A stretch of DNA of 53,648 nt from CAYMGQ01 sp964390055 (GCA_964390055.1 CAYMGQ010000014.1:1-53648), one strand, 5' to 3'. Shown: positions 25,570 through 35,209, counted from the stretch's first letter. Translations and numbers: made by a program. The notes: generated by a model not told the origin, from the letters alone.

Positions 25570-26640
25570 CTAAATAAAGCCCGCAGCCTTAATTTGATTA
25601 TTTTGAATATAGCATACGAAGATTTTATTGCTGGTTCTCAATTCTTGAACTATAGTTTTTACTTTGGTTGCAATACTTTTTTGTACTTCTGTTGGGGTAG
25701 TGGCCTTTAATGTATCCTCAAGAGATGCAATGACCGCCGTAACTAATGAATCATCACTCATATCAAGTCCTTCGTAAGTAAAAAAGAAACCTACTACATA
25801 TGCAGTGCCATAATAATTACTAATTTCATATGCACGCACATATTCAGAAGAAACTGGGATATTGGCAAGACTTGACATGAATCGTATCTGCATCAAGGAA
25901 TCTAAGTCTTTACTACTGATGTTGTCATATGATGCCAGCCCTTTAATTTTGATGCCATTGTTAAGTTCAGATTTAGTAATTGGAGCATTGATTGCTCGGA
26001 TAATACCCTCAGTAACAGAAGAGACGGCAGATTTATCAATAGTGGTCATATATGCTTTGTTTTTAGTAGCAATGTTATTTGCATAGGTATGCAATCTAGC
26101 TTTTGCGTTTGCCATATTGCTTTCAGATTGATAACCACCCTGTTGCGAGTAATCAACTGCAACTACTCCAAAGCCTGTATTTATTTTTACAGTATAAGTG
26201 CTAGAATCATATTGTGTGATAATACCAAAAATATTTTGTATGTCTTGATTTCCTACAAAAATATATACTTTATCAGTCGCATCTGTAATGCGCGATGTGC
26301 CGTGTAGTAATTCATATTTTTCCCCGTTTAGTAATGCAGATTTAGTGTTGAAATCCAAGGTCAATGTATTGGATTGATAAGTAAACGACACAGTTGTTTC
26401 ATCTTGATTTGCTTGATAATCAATACCGATTCTTTCGGCAATAAGATTTAACGGAATATATGCAGCTCCACCAAATGTTGCAATCTTGGTAGCTGGGTGC
26501 TTTTTATCGTTAATATATATTGATCCGTTTCTTACAGTTGGATTGATACTAAAAATGGCTTGAGAACTAGGAAGATATGCCAGCAAGCCACATATCAAAG
26601 AAACCAAAATTAATATTGTAAGTAATTTTTTAGTTTTCAT
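25570..26640 (-). CDS. Exported stalk-domain (copper amine oxidase N-terminal-like) protein
   Basis: 356 residues with a signal peptide at about 1-30 (LLTILILVSLICGLLAYL). Residues about 30-150 match the stalk-type copper amine oxidase N-terminal domain: GSIYINDKK, AYIPLNLIAERIGIDYQ, TVSFTY, LLNGEKYEL, and a KVYIFVG element. The C-terminal 200 residues are not recognised. It follows the minor pilin genes and may be an exported pilus-associated or wall-bound protein. The start is 50 bases from GGAGG, with a hairpin between (separate entry). Confidence 0.7.
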   Translation of the reverse strand: MKTKKLLTILILVSLICGLLAYLPSSQAIFSINPTVRNGSIYINDKKHPATKIATFGGAAYIPLNLIAERIGIDYQANQDETTVSFTYQSNTLTLDFNTKSALLNGEKYELLHGTSRITDATDKVYIFVGNQDIQNIFGIITQYDSSTYTVKINTGFGVVAVDYSQQGGYQSESNMANAKARLHTYANNIATKNKAYMTTIDKSAVSSVTEGIIRAINAPITKSELNNGIKIKGLASYDNISSKDLDSLMQIRFMSSLANIPVSSEYVRAYEISNYYGTAYVVGFFFTYEGLDMSDDSLVTAVIASLEDTLKATTPTEVQKSIATKVKTIVQELRTSNKIFVCYIQNNQIKAAGFI

Positions 26641-26697
26641 ATTTTGTTTAGAGCTTCTTATCCCTTTGCTGTAAAAGCAGGGATGAGCCTTTCCTCC
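26638..26697 (-). promoter_or_regulatory. Stem-loop between Shine-Dalgarno and start codon (stalk-domain gene)
   Basis: GGAGG (complement of 26693-26697) is separated from ATG (26640) by a stem CTCATCCCT with AGGGATAAG (26679-26687 with 26657-26665) that also contains GCT/AGC. The folded spacing is still about 21 bases, longer than in the other cases. Confidence 0.4.
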
Positions 26698-26779
26698 CTC
26701 TTGGATTAATTAGAATGTCTCAGGAAACACTAGTTCCTGCAGGTCAAAATTATTGGTTGTTACTTAAGTCATTGCCCAC

Positions 26780-27367
26780 TCATTCTTTAGGTTGTACTAC
26801 TAATACAATGTCGTCGCCAAAATTTCCTTGCCCATAATCACTAAATTGGCCCGTGACACCAATTTTGTTATCTGGTCCCATAGAAGCAACAATAATAGTG
26901 CCGGACTGTGTATCGCATATGATTCTGTAATTTTGTGTCCATGGGTCTTTTTTAGATTTTGTAGATAAAATGATATATTGAGCGTCTGCATTATTAGGTT
27001 GATTTGTGTCAAGCGTAAAAGCATGAGTACAATAAGATTGCAAAATATACAAAGGAGCATTTGGGGCAAATTCATCTGCTAGAAGCATTAGTTCTTCCTC
27101 GTCTGGTTGCCCCCCATAACATAAATGGTTTTCGTATTCTTCTCTCGTAGCAAAACTTTGTTCAATCCTTAATGGACCATAATCCTCTATGTACTGGTTT
27201 AACTCCGACATCCATCCCGCTAAATCGTTTTCCACTGTTTGTGTATGATTGTTTTGTATAATTTTGTTGTATTGGTGAGATGATAGAGCAATTAGGATAG
27301 ATATTATTAATATCACAACCATAAGTTCGACCAATGTTAAAGCTTTTTTGTATTTTTTTAAAATCAT
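26780..27367 (-). CDS. Minor prepilin (GspG/PilA-type)
   Basis: An ATG at 27367 is better than the upstream GTG because AGGTG lies nine bases before it; the product has 195 residues. The N-terminus is MILKKYKKA-LTLVELMVVILII: short basic leader, cleavage after Ala, then the hydrophobic type IV pilin helix with glutamate at +5. The globular part contains a short insertion and ends near DDIVLVVQPKE with several aspartates, as in calcium-stabilised GspG. Last of the prepilin gene run. Confidence 0.85.
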   Translation of the reverse strand: MILKKYKKALTLVELMVVILIISILIALSSHQYNKIIQNNHTQTVENDLAGWMSELNQYIEDYGPLRIEQSFATREEYENHLCYGGQPDEEELMLLADEFAPNAPLYILQSYCTHAFTLDTNQPNNADAQYIILSTKSKKDPWTQNYRIICDTQSGTIIVASMGPDNKIGVTGQFSDYGQGNFGDDIVLVVQPKE

Positions 27368-27379
27368 TATTTTGGACAC

Positions 27380-28183
27380 CTACCTTCTAAAACGATAGCT
27401 TTCAATAATTTGTAATTGAGCGTTGTTCGTAGATATAGCACCTCGAGCTACTCCTGTAATAATATTATTGAATACATCTTCAGGCTCTATATTTTCATAT
27501 TCTTCTAAATGAATTATTTCAAAAATTTCTCTTTTGAATTCCAACCCACTAAGAACAGCCTTTATGTGTTGTTCCCAAGTATCGTAACGCACACCAATAA
27601 TAATCGGTATATTTTTTAACTCAACGGTATAATTATCCGCAGATTTGTAATATAAGTCGTTATCTTCCCAAAACTCTACTTCTGGGTTTTCCATAAGGTT
27701 GGAAACGCGAAATTCTTGTTCAATTTTATTCGGGTCTATATCAAAAGCAATTTCTATGTCATAGCTATACCCAGCAAAAGTAGCGCTCTTATCTTGTCGT
27801 AATAAGGCATATGTGTCTTTGCCACTTAAAATATTGTCTACTTGATTGCCAACAGTTTCTTTAACACTATGCACATCTACAATAACAGGGTCCGTGACAG
27901 CAACTCGATGTATCACGGCTTGGTCTGTATTTACAGACATATATTGTGCATAAACAATTGGCACTTCCAATGTATTGAGGTAATCAAAAAGAGATGTTTG
28001 TGCTGCTACGATATAAGCATTCATTGCAATTTTCTCTTGCATTCTTTCGATGGATAATTTGGTGTTTCGTTTGTCCCGCGAAAGACCAACATACATAGAC
28101 AATGCAGTAGATGCTACCAATAAAGCTATTAATAATGCCAGAACTATATTGCCTCGTTTATGTTTCTGAAGCAAAGACAACAT
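27380..28183 (-). CDS. PilX/GspK-like minor pilin
   Basis: 267 residues. The N-terminal part, KHKRGNIVLALLIALLVAS, is a basic leader and hydrophobic helix without the usual Glu at +5. That absence is typical of PilX/GspK-type tip pilins. The rest is not assigned. It overlaps the preceding gene by 26 bp, with AGGAGG nine bases before ATG. Position after the PilV- and PilW-like genes gives the canonical minor pilin order. Confidence 0.65.
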   Translation of the reverse strand: MLSLLQKHKRGNIVLALLIALLVASTALSMYVGLSRDKRNTKLSIERMQEKIAMNAYIVAAQTSLFDYLNTLEVPIVYAQYMSVNTDQAVIHRVAVTDPVIVDVHSVKETVGNQVDNILSGKDTYALLRQDKSATFAGYSYDIEIAFDIDPNKIEQEFRVSNLMENPEVEFWEDNDLYYKSADNYTVELKNIPIIIGVRYDTWEQHIKAVLSGLEFKREIFEIIHLEEYENIEPEDVFNNIITGVARGAISTNNAQLQIIESYRFRR

Positions 28184-28940
28184 CTACAAACACCTCCTGT
28201 TGACAAGTGAAAACCATATTGAAAGGCCGGTTTCCTCCTTTGGCTGTTGGTAAGAGCAAACATAACTTAATAGATATAAGTTTTTCACGATCGGAATCCT
28301 CGTCTTTAATTGTCTTTACAATAAAAGCAGTGGACTTAATCTCATTCCCTTGGTTTGTCGTGGCATTTATTTGTGTCTTACATGTAACTCTGATAGGGTC
28401 ATATGTAAAAAATTCTTGCCATTCAACGCGACCTTCCTTATATGCTGTTTCATCCAAAACTTCGTCTCGCATTTGCAACACACCATAGACATTTAATCCA
28501 GATGATTTTGTGTTTGAATCAGTACTTTCCGACACTTGAATAAAAGGGTTTAAATGTTCGTCTTCGATACCGAATTCTACAACCTCAAATATTCGTTTTT
28601 GAACTGTGCCAGTTGTGTACATGATGAGATTTGTAACAAGATACTCTTTGCGAGTAGCGTCTTCGCTAGTATCAAGCAACATGCCATCTTGCAAAACAAG
28701 ACCTGCACCATTTTCAACAAAAGTGCTATGCACTCCTTCCTGATAAGACACTATTGATGAAGTCCCATTTTTCAATTCACTTGCCAGTAAGTTGATGTTT
28801 TTTCTATACATCATATCGTCTATACCCATTTCAGTTGTAGAGCCAAGAGCTCGCAGTGCAACAGCAGAGGCAAGTAGTAAAGTAGATATCAGGAATAGGG
28901 AAATAACAAGCTCAATTAACGAATATCCTTTATTGTTCAT
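28158..28940 (-). CDS. PilW-like minor prepilin
   Basis: ATG at 28940 is supported by AGGTG six bases upstream; the product has 260 residues. MNNKG-YSLIELVISLFLIS shows a very short leader, glycine at -1 and glutamate at +5. The large beta-rich C-terminal part has no recognised domain. It overlaps the PilV-like gene by about 11 bp. Confidence 0.75.
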   Translation of the reverse strand: MNNKGYSLIELVISLFLISTLLLASAVALRALGSTTEMGIDDMMYRKNINLLASELKNGTSSIVSYQEGVHSTFVENGAGLVLQDGMLLDTSEDATRKEYLVTNLIMYTTGTVQKRIFEVVEFGIEDEHLNPFIQVSESTDSNTKSSGLNVYGVLQMRDEVLDETAYKEGRVEWQEFFTYDPIRVTCKTQINATTNQGNEIKSTAFIVKTIKDEDSDREKLISIKLCLLLPTAKGGNRPFNMVFTCQQEVFVDVVFASET

Positions 28941-29508
28941 AGTAAACACCTATTCCCCCATTTTTACAAACTAGTGTCTCGACAGTTAAGTTATCCCATT
29001 GATGTATGCCTAGTCTTGTATTAATTTTAATTTTGTAAATAGGGATGTCATACGATAAATTAAAATAAGGGCTTACGACACCAGAATTGTAATATAAAAT
29101 ACGAGTTTCACCATTGTCGTCCACAGCTTTATAAAAATCGATCATTCCGTCATTATTGATATCTTCTGGCAAAGATTCGGGTTCTGCTTCAGCTATATTG
29201 ACATCATTGGGGTAAATCACAACAGGCACAACTTCCACAATAAGATGTTTAACATATTTACCACTTGTGCCTTTTGTCGCTTCAATAGCAACTTTAACAG
29301 CCTCATCAATATTACCAGTACGATTAAGTTCTTTTTGTATTATTTCATATGCTGATACATTGTTATAAAAAGCATCAAGCATATTATTTTCCGTAGCTGT
29401 TCTGTTTTTTACTTTTGTAGTGAATACAAAAATGGACAAAAGAGAAACGGCAATTATTGCAACTGAAATAAGTACTTCAACTAATGTAACACCTTTTTTA
29501 TTGAACAA
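28930..29508 (-). CDS. PilV-like minor prepilin with TTG start
   Basis: A TTG at 29508, nine bases after AAAGGAG, gives 192 residues beginning MFNKKG-VTLVEVLISVAIIAVS, a standard six-residue prepilin leader. A longer frame from 29574 would add an atypical leader and is rejected. The C-terminal domain is not assigned to a family. It is just downstream of the terminator after the major pilin gene. Confidence 0.8.
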   Translation of the reverse strand: MFNKKGVTLVEVLISVAIIAVSLLSIFVFTTKVKNRTATENNMLDAFYNNVSAYEIIQKELNRTGNIDEAVKVAIEATKGTSGKYVKHLIVEVVPVVIYPNDVNIAEAEPESLPEDINNDGMIDFYKAVDDNGETRILYYNSGVVSPYFNLSYDIPIYKIKINTRLGIHQWDNLTVETLVCKNGGIGVYYEQ

Positions 29509-29587
29509 TGCAACATACTCCTTTGCCTCATGGTATACATTAAATATGATAGCCCATATTTGCTCTTTTGTCAAACTTGTGCAAAAA

Positions 29588-29614
29588 AACAGACCCTTGA
29601 ATTAAGGGTCTGTT
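29588..29614 (-). terminator. Terminator between major pilin and minor pilin genes
   Basis: AACAGACCCTT pairs perfectly with AAGGGTCTGTT (five-base loop) and is followed on the minus strand by seven Ts (complement of 29583-29589). It is 17 bp after the major pilin stop. It would let the pilin mRNA greatly exceed the minor pilin transcript. Confidence 0.85.
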
Positions 29615-29630
29615 AAAAATATATTTTTTA

Positions 29631-30521
29631 TTATTCTTCCGCTCCTACTGCTTCTAAAGGGGAAAAAGTGCTGAATGTGTCTGGCTTTTGTCCTATATCG
29701 TTTTCAATAAACAATCTCTGATTATTCATGCTTGTAGCCATGTTAAATAGAGTACCATCCCCAATATTATTTACTGTTACACTACTTTCGGGAATTGCTA
29801 GTCCATGGGATACATTGTCTGCTTCAAAAAGAGAAGCTAGCAGAGTATAGTGTTGCTTGTCAGCCTGTCCCGTATAGAAAGTATAATCGGTGGAAAGAGC
29901 ATCCCCAAAGCCTGTCGTTGCTGTTCTCACTTCACCATTTTTATACTCGCATAACATCATATAGTCGGGATAAAATTGGTGTTGTGTTCTGCCGTTGGCG
30001 ACAATATAAACTTTGTCCGTAACACACTCGCTGGTATTGGAAGCAGCGTTTCGCGAAACAAAATATATCTCATACTGTTTACCCCACGGGTCAGTTGCCT
30101 GACTGCGACCAAAGTTTGCATTATCTCCACCATCGTCTTTCTGGATGATGGTGTCAAATTGGTAGCTACTTTCTAGGTAACGATTAATGGCCTTAATGAG
30201 AGATTGTGTGGCTGGCGTTTGTGCATCCTCTACAATATTTTGACCCTCTCGCCAGAATTTTGCTCCAATAGTTATGCCTATTTTATTGTTTTCATCCATC
30301 AAAGGCACACCGTTGAAGCCTGCACATTCTCGCAGAACTGATTCTACCGCAGTTGCAAAAGTACGAAAATCTGTTTTAATTTGAGTTTCTTTGGCTTTGT
30401 CCAGAGCTGCGGTAACACGTGGGACAAGAGCAACAATTAAAATAGAAATAACAAGAATAACAACTAAAATTTCAACCAGCGTTAAGCCTTTTCTCATGTT
30501 TTTGAAGTTTTTGAGTCGCAT
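29631..30521 (-). CDS. pilA: Major type IV prepilin (PilA/GspG-like)
   Basis: 296 residues, long for a pilin. Leader MRLKNFKNMRKG is followed by LTLVEILVVILVISILIVAL, with glycine at -1 and glutamate at +5, then a long amphipathic helix (TAALDKAKETQIKTDFRTFATAVE). The globular domain carries conserved pieces such as DPWGKQYEI and FYPDYMMLCEY. It has its own strong promoter and is followed by a strong terminator, so it is the likely main pilus subunit. GGAGG lies seven bases before ATG. Confidence 0.85.
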   Translation of the reverse strand: MRLKNFKNMRKGLTLVEILVVILVISILIVALVPRVTAALDKAKETQIKTDFRTFATAVESVLRECAGFNGVPLMDENNKIGITIGAKFWREGQNIVEDAQTPATQSLIKAINRYLESSYQFDTIIQKDDGGDNANFGRSQATDPWGKQYEIYFVSRNAASNTSECVTDKVYIVANGRTQHQFYPDYMMLCEYKNGEVRTATTGFGDALSTDYTFYTGQADKQHYTLLASLFEADNVSHGLAIPESSVTVNNIGDGTLFNMATSMNNQRLFIENDIGQKPDTFSTFSPLEAVGAEE

Positions 30522-30563
30522 ATAAATTCCTCCTGCAATATTGCCAACAAAAATTTGGTGTTG

Positions 30564-30586
30564 TACCCTTACATCTGATGAGGGTA
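30564..30586 (-). promoter_or_regulatory. 5' leader hairpin of the major pilin mRNA
   Basis: TACCCT pairs with AGGGTA, with an 11-base loop that itself contains CATC-T-GATG. It lies close to the expected transcript 5' end and may stabilise the pilin mRNA; this is inference. Confidence 0.35.
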
Positions 30587-30603
30587 TATAAATCTCTTGG
30601 TTT

Positions 30604-30632
30604 ATTATATATCACTTTTGACCTTTCGTCAA
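30604..30632 (-). promoter_or_regulatory. Promoter of the pilin operon, with palindrome
   Basis: -35 TTGACG (30627-30632), 17-bp spacer ending GATA, -10 TATAAT (30604-30609). The -35 is part of TTGAC-N5-GTCAA, as at 25309-25323. Confidence 0.8.
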
Positions 30633-30658
30633 TTTGACCTTTGTTGAGAGAGTATTGG

Positions 30659-31876
30659 CTACATAGAATCCAATACCGCAAACATTGGGATAAATAGCGA
30701 AAAGACAATTAAAGCTACCACACCACCTAGAACAATGGTGATAACAGGTTCCATCATGGTAGTGAGTGTTTTAACTTTGGCATCGGATTTTTCTAAAGAC
30801 TCTTGTGATAGTTTTTCAAAGATTTCTTCTATTTTGCCCGTTGTTAAACCGGTATTAACTAAATCTGAATATGTACTGGTAGGATTAAAATTCGCCATTA
30901 ATATATCTAATGATGTGCCTTGGCTTTTAATGTCGAGTGGGAACTTACCCAGCTCTTTTTTCATGTATTTATTAGACACAGATTTAGCTGCGATTTCTAA
31001 TGCATTGATTAATGGTATTTCTCCTGCAAGCATATTGCTTGCTACATAAAAATATCTTGTGAGAGCAGTTAGCATATTTATTTCTCCAAAAAGAGGTAGT
31101 TTCAAAAAAACCTTATCAATATAATAGCCTGTGAATTCTTTCTTTTTAAAATATAAAAGGACAAAAACAAATACAATAATACCACCTAAAATTTGCAAGC
31201 CATATGCTTCTGCAAAAGTGGAAATATTTATTAAAGCTATGGTGATTTGAGGTAATTCTCCTCCTGTTTCTGTCAAGATGTCGGTTAAGCTAGGCACAAC
31301 ATTTGTTAAGATATAATAAACAACACCTATCATTATTATAATGACCACAACTGGATAAGCCATTTGTTTTGCAACGGCGGATTTTGTTTTGCTCTCTCTT
31401 TCTAACCTATCAATAATGGTTTTAATCGCACTGACAAGATTGCCACTTCTTTCTCCTGACTGTATTTGCATCTGGATTTCTGGTTCAAAGCCGAAATTAG
31501 GGGTAAGTAGGTCGGATAATTGCTTACCTTCTGAAATACCCTTATATGCAGCTGACAAAAACTTGCGATACTTATTGTCTTTTGCCCCCCTCTTCATGCT
31601 TTTGAGAGCACTCACAAGGTTGACTTCGGCTTCAAGCAAAAAGAAAAGTTGCGTAAAAAAAACAAGAATCGTTTTTTTTCTTAGTCTTACAACAGAAGGA
31701 AAATTTTTTGCTAAAAACCTATCTAATCCGTTTAACTTAAAATTTTCATTTATAGAAACCACATGAAGACCATCATCTAATGCCAAGCTTTTGGCTGCTG
31801 ATTTAGATACGGCCTCATAAATAACCTTCTTTTTTGTACCGTCGCCTATTTTATAGGTAATTGTGTATTCGTGCAT
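30659..31876 (-). CDS. pilC: PilC type IV pilus platform protein
   Basis: The ATG at 31876 has AAAGGAG ten bases before it; the product is 405 residues, the usual PilC length. Two T2SSF domains are seen, with the repeated patterns FFTQLFFLLEAEVNLVSALK (near 75) and YFYVASNMLAGEIPLINALE (near 275), and three membrane helices (about 160-185, 205-230, and the C-terminal 380-402). GERSGNLVSAIKTI and LTTGKIEEIFEKLS are the paired second-half signatures. Works with PilB. Distinct from TadB/TadC. Confidence 0.9.
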   Translation of the reverse strand: MHEYTITYKIGDGTKKKVIYEAVSKSAAKSLALDDGLHVVSINENFKLNGLDRFLAKNFPSVVRLRKKTILVFFTQLFFLLEAEVNLVSALKSMKRGAKDNKYRKFLSAAYKGISEGKQLSDLLTPNFGFEPEIQMQIQSGERSGNLVSAIKTIIDRLERESKTKSAVAKQMAYPVVVIIIMIGVVYYILTNVVPSLTDILTETGGELPQITIALINISTFAEAYGLQILGGIIVFVFVLLYFKKKEFTGYYIDKVFLKLPLFGEINMLTALTRYFYVASNMLAGEIPLINALEIAAKSVSNKYMKKELGKFPLDIKSQGTSLDILMANFNPTSTYSDLVNTGLTTGKIEEIFEKLSQESLEKSDAKVKTLTTMMEPVITIVLGGVVALIVFSLFIPMFAVLDSM

Positions 31877-31955
31877 AAATTTTCGTCTCCTTTTGACATT
31901 TCTTTTGACCAAAGTCGCAGACTATTCGCTCAGTTTGCATAAAGGAGGGGCGAGA

Positions 31956-33281
31956 TTAAATGCCCCCTTGCTCCTGCTGATATTCATATAAGAATATTAA
32001 ATATTCCTTAAGTTCGATTTCTTCTCTTAAAGGATTATAGTGTTGTATGAACCTAATTTCCGAGGCAACCTTTTGTAGCTCGGCTGATACCCCGCCTTCT
32101 TTTTCAGATAAAAACGATTCTATTACATCTTTGGGTATTAATTCATTATTCCAACTAACGGTAAATGCTGTGTCATTGTTAATAATTAAACCATTTAAAT
32201 CCGTAACATCTACCCCTTGGATAATGGACGGGATATATCTGGTTTCGCCATTCCATCTTATTTCGACATTACGGTCTTCGGAGGTAATTACCTCAGCAGG
32301 AATAAGATACTGGTTGATATTGGGGATTGGTTCTGCTCCAGCGATGTTTCCAGAGAAAGTGATACTAGTATCTAAAACCATTTCTCCATCTAGCATAGGA
32401 ACAATAATTTTGCCATCCTTAATTACGGTGCCCGTTGGATAGTATTTAGCCAAAAATTCCTCGACTAGTTTTGCATCCGCTGCTTTCTCCGCCATAGCTT
32501 TATCTTTTTGTGCTTTAAGCTCGGCTTGGCGTGTTGCATCTGCTTTTTTTTGTTCTGGGTCAACCTCTTGTTTAAATGGATTATCGATAATGGTGTTATC
32601 AATCAAGGGGTCTGTAACAGTATCAGGTTGTGTCGATATAAGCGCATCACCGAAATCGTAAGAGTTGTTTTCAAGTCTTTTACTGGCATCCAAAACCTTT
32701 TGTAATTCACTAGGATTGATATGTGTTATGGGTGCTTCTGCCCAAGCCAATGGGTCTTCAATATCAGTTGCCCTTTCTAAATATTTATAACCTCCAGCTT
32801 GACGGAAAGAAAAATAGTCTACAGAATACTGACTACCCATGCCGTCAACTAAATTGAAGAAATTAAGAATGCCATACATGGGACCACGTAACGAGATATC
32901 ATACTTAACAGTGTAAAAGCCATCTGAATCACTAGCACTTGGTTGGTCAGCAATGTCTAATGACAGATTATTAATTGTCGCAAACATACTTAGACTAGTG
33001 CGAAAAATATCTTTATCAAATCGCGTCACAGCTTCTTTCTTTTGTTTATTGACTTCTTCATTTAAATCATCATTTTTTTTCTTAAGCGATGATTCTTGGT
33101 TTTGTAATGATTCAATATTGATATTTTGTTTGTCTGCTATATCTTGTTTAACAACCTCGCGTTGTTCCGTGTGTTTTTGAGCCAGCTCATTGGCACCATA
33201 TATAGAAACAATGGATATCACAACAATCAAAAGCACAATATAAACATTGCCTCTAATTTGAATTTTCGGTATTTTTGACAT
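31956..33281 (-). CDS. PilO-like alignment protein with extra C-terminal region
   Basis: ATG at 33281 follows GGAGGAGGGAG at a good distance; 441 residues. A membrane helix (about 13-32) is followed by a coiled coil (40-85) and a PilO-type domain (FDKDIFRTSL, ISLRGPMYGILNFFNLV, YFSFRQAGGYKY). About 240 further residues contain an Ala/Lys-rich helix (near 245-275) and beta strands, more than PilO usually has, perhaps a PilP-like or secretin-free Gram-positive extension. The start overlaps the end of the PilM-PilN gene by 29 bp. Role: dimerising membrane bridge in the type IV pilus complex. Confidence 0.6.
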   Translation of the reverse strand: MSKIPKIQIRGNVYIVLLIVVISIVSIYGANELAQKHTEQREVVKQDIADKQNINIESLQNQESSLKKKNDDLNEEVNKQKKEAVTRFDKDIFRTSLSMFATINNLSLDIADQPSASDSDGFYTVKYDISLRGPMYGILNFFNLVDGMGSQYSVDYFSFRQAGGYKYLERATDIEDPLAWAEAPITHINPSELQKVLDASKRLENNSYDFGDALISTQPDTVTDPLIDNTIIDNPFKQEVDPEQKKADATRQAELKAQKDKAMAEKAADAKLVEEFLAKYYPTGTVIKDGKIIVPMLDGEMVLDTSITFSGNIAGAEPIPNINQYLIPAEVITSEDRNVEIRWNGETRYIPSIIQGVDVTDLNGLIINNDTAFTVSWNNELIPKDVIESFLSEKEGGVSAELQKVASEIRFIQHYNPLREEIELKEYLIFLYEYQQEQGGI

Positions 33282-35163
33282 TGTTGCTCCCTCCTCCAAA
33301 TAGTACATAAAATTCAAAGACATTAGTTTCAACCGACACTCCACCACTAGTTGGAATGGTTTTTTCGGCCGTTACCATGCCTACATTGTAAACCCCGTCC
33401 ATTGAACCTAAGTCTTGCGCAAACGAAGCAATCTCCTCTTTTGAACCATATCCTCTAATTACAACCTCTGTAATTAAATACGGAGCAATATTAAGCTGAT
33501 TATTTTCTATGAGATATTGTTCGATATTTTGTGTTGTTAAACTAATACCTGTCCAATCCAGCCCAAAAGTCCAGTCTTGGTTGCTAGATGCGAGAGCATT
33601 GTGTTGAAACGAAACGGTGTTATTGCCTTCGTCAGATGTGTTTTGTGATTTTCTTTCCACAGCCTTGCGTATGTAATAGTATGGGCGCGTATCTATCACT
33701 TCTTCAAGATAATTAGGAGTGTCCACAGATATTATGGTTATCCCCTCAGGCTTTAATAATATCGACCCAAACATAAATTCACGAATATTAAACGAAGCCG
33801 TTTTAGTTTTGTCAAGAAATTGTTGTTGTAGCTCAATATTGTTTTCGTATTTGGCAATATTGGTTTTAATGGACTGTGCAGTCTGTGCGTCAGCTGTCAG
33901 CCTTTTGTTTTCGGCTTCGAGCGTCTTTAATGTAATCCATCCAGGCACAAATAAGTAACAAGCATACAACAGTGCTGCTACAAGACAAATAATTAAATGC
34001 TTGCGGTGCTTATTAATATCAATCTCTAAAATAGGTTTTGATAAAGTGCCCTTTTTAAGCCCTTTAATCCAATGTTGATAATACATTGCTCCTGTGACAG
34101 TCGCAAAGAGTGGGGAGTGCAATATTGAATTAGTATAGAGAATCGTGGTGTTATCAATTTTTAAATCAAATTTGTTTTCCCAGATATCTACAATCAAAGA
34201 GTAATTGTGATATAAATATTCCTTAATGCTAGGGATACATGCAATAGGTCCTGCTAAAATAATAACATCTGGCTTCTCGGCACGTCTTTGAATATCATTG
34301 CGAAAGGCGGTTGCAAAAACATGGAAAGCACGAGTAGCAACGGCGAACCATTCTTCTGGGTTAATATCATTGAGAGAGAAAATTTCACTAGCATCATCTG
34401 TGGGATAATCTTTGAAAATGCCACAACTAAAAATCAGAGTCTCTATATCATGTGGATGTAGTTGAGTGTAAACACTCCCGATTTCTTTTACTATGGAAGC
34501 GAACCCCACTTTGTGGTTGCCAATATTCTCAAGGATATTGCGCTTGTACCAGTATGTTGTGGTTATTGAATTAGGAGACGAAACAAAACCAGATTCAACA
34601 ATCAAGGTCGTGGGGTCATTAAACTCATCAAAATATTGAGAAAACAGAGCGGCTGTTGCCAGTTCGGGTAATAACACCGAAACAACATGTATTTTGTTTT
34701 TTGCAAAAGCCTTTTTGAGTTTGTTTATTTCTCTGACAGGATAACAATATTGTAAAAAAGCAGAGTAAGGTGCTCCATCATCCAAAACATTGCCGGTATG
34801 CACCCAAGCCATCTCATATGCTTCGGGATGTTTTTTGAAGGTTTTTTCTGTTTTGTTTTTTATAAACTCAACTAATTCCTTGGAGTCTAATATCGCATTT
34901 TCTTGAGATGTTAGGACCGTAGAATCTTTTGGGGAAAAAATCAAAGTAATGTCCTTGACCGAGTATTTATCATTATTGATTTTTTTAGCGACATCTTCTG
35001 CAAGTACCAGTGGAAATTGAATCAGACCGTTGTCATTGATATAATCTCGAATGTCCATTTGGAAAGAATCCACCACAACGGTTTGATTCTTATTTTTTTC
35101 ATTGGTAACAATAATTAAAATGTCGCGGGAAGTAAATTGTACATATGCATTGTAATATATCAT
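33253..35163 (-). CDS. PilM-PilN fusion protein of the type IV pilus
   Basis: 636 residues. Residues 1 to about 385 look like a PilM-type actin-fold domain (strand-rich start AYVQFTSRDILIIV, later LIVESGFVSSPNSITT, ILAGPIACIPSIKEYL and ATVTGAMYYQHW). A membrane helix follows at about 398-422 (IICLVAALLYACYLFVPGW), then a coiled coil (ENKRLTADAQTAQS) and a PilN-like domain (EFMFGSILLKPEGITIISVD). Separate proteins in most species are here one chain, so cytoplasmic and outer parts are in fixed 1:1 ratio. The start is reached by an SD-hairpin-ATG leader. Confidence 0.7.
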   Translation of the reverse strand: MIYYNAYVQFTSRDILIIVTNEKNKNQTVVVDSFQMDIRDYINDNGLIQFPLVLAEDVAKKINNDKYSVKDITLIFSPKDSTVLTSQENAILDSKELVEFIKNKTEKTFKKHPEAYEMAWVHTGNVLDDGAPYSAFLQYCYPVREINKLKKAFAKNKIHVVSVLLPELATAALFSQYFDEFNDPTTLIVESGFVSSPNSITTTYWYKRNILENIGNHKVGFASIVKEIGSVYTQLHPHDIETLIFSCGIFKDYPTDDASEIFSLNDINPEEWFAVATRAFHVFATAFRNDIQRRAEKPDVIILAGPIACIPSIKEYLYHNYSLIVDIWENKFDLKIDNTTILYTNSILHSPLFATVTGAMYYQHWIKGLKKGTLSKPILEIDINKHRKHLIICLVAALLYACYLFVPGWITLKTLEAENKRLTADAQTAQSIKTNIAKYENNIELQQQFLDKTKTASFNIREFMFGSILLKPEGITIISVDTPNYLEEVIDTRPYYYIRKAVERKSQNTSDEGNNTVSFQHNALASSNQDWTFGLDWTGISLTTQNIEQYLIENNQLNIAPYLITEVVIRGYGSKEEIASFAQDLGSMDGVYNVGMVTAEKTIPTSGGVSVETNVFEFYVLFGGGSNNVKNTENSN

Positions 35164-35200
35164 ATTAATGATGAGCGTATAAAAATTACGCTTTGCCTCC
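35161..35200 (-). promoter_or_regulatory. Stem-loop between Shine-Dalgarno and start codon (pilM-pilN)
   Basis: GGAGG (complement of 35196-35200) is three bases from the stem AGCGTA/TACGCT (35187-35192 with 35174-35179), and ATG at 35163 lies ten bases beyond. Linear spacing is 32 bases, folded spacing 13. Confidence 0.6.
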
Positions 35201-35209
35201 TCTCCTGTC

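Noticed and set aside
26657..26687. Terminator or IS605 relic upstream of the stalk-domain gene
   Set aside because: There is no T-run, and the hairpin sits between the Shine-Dalgarno site and start, so it is treated as a leader hairpin.
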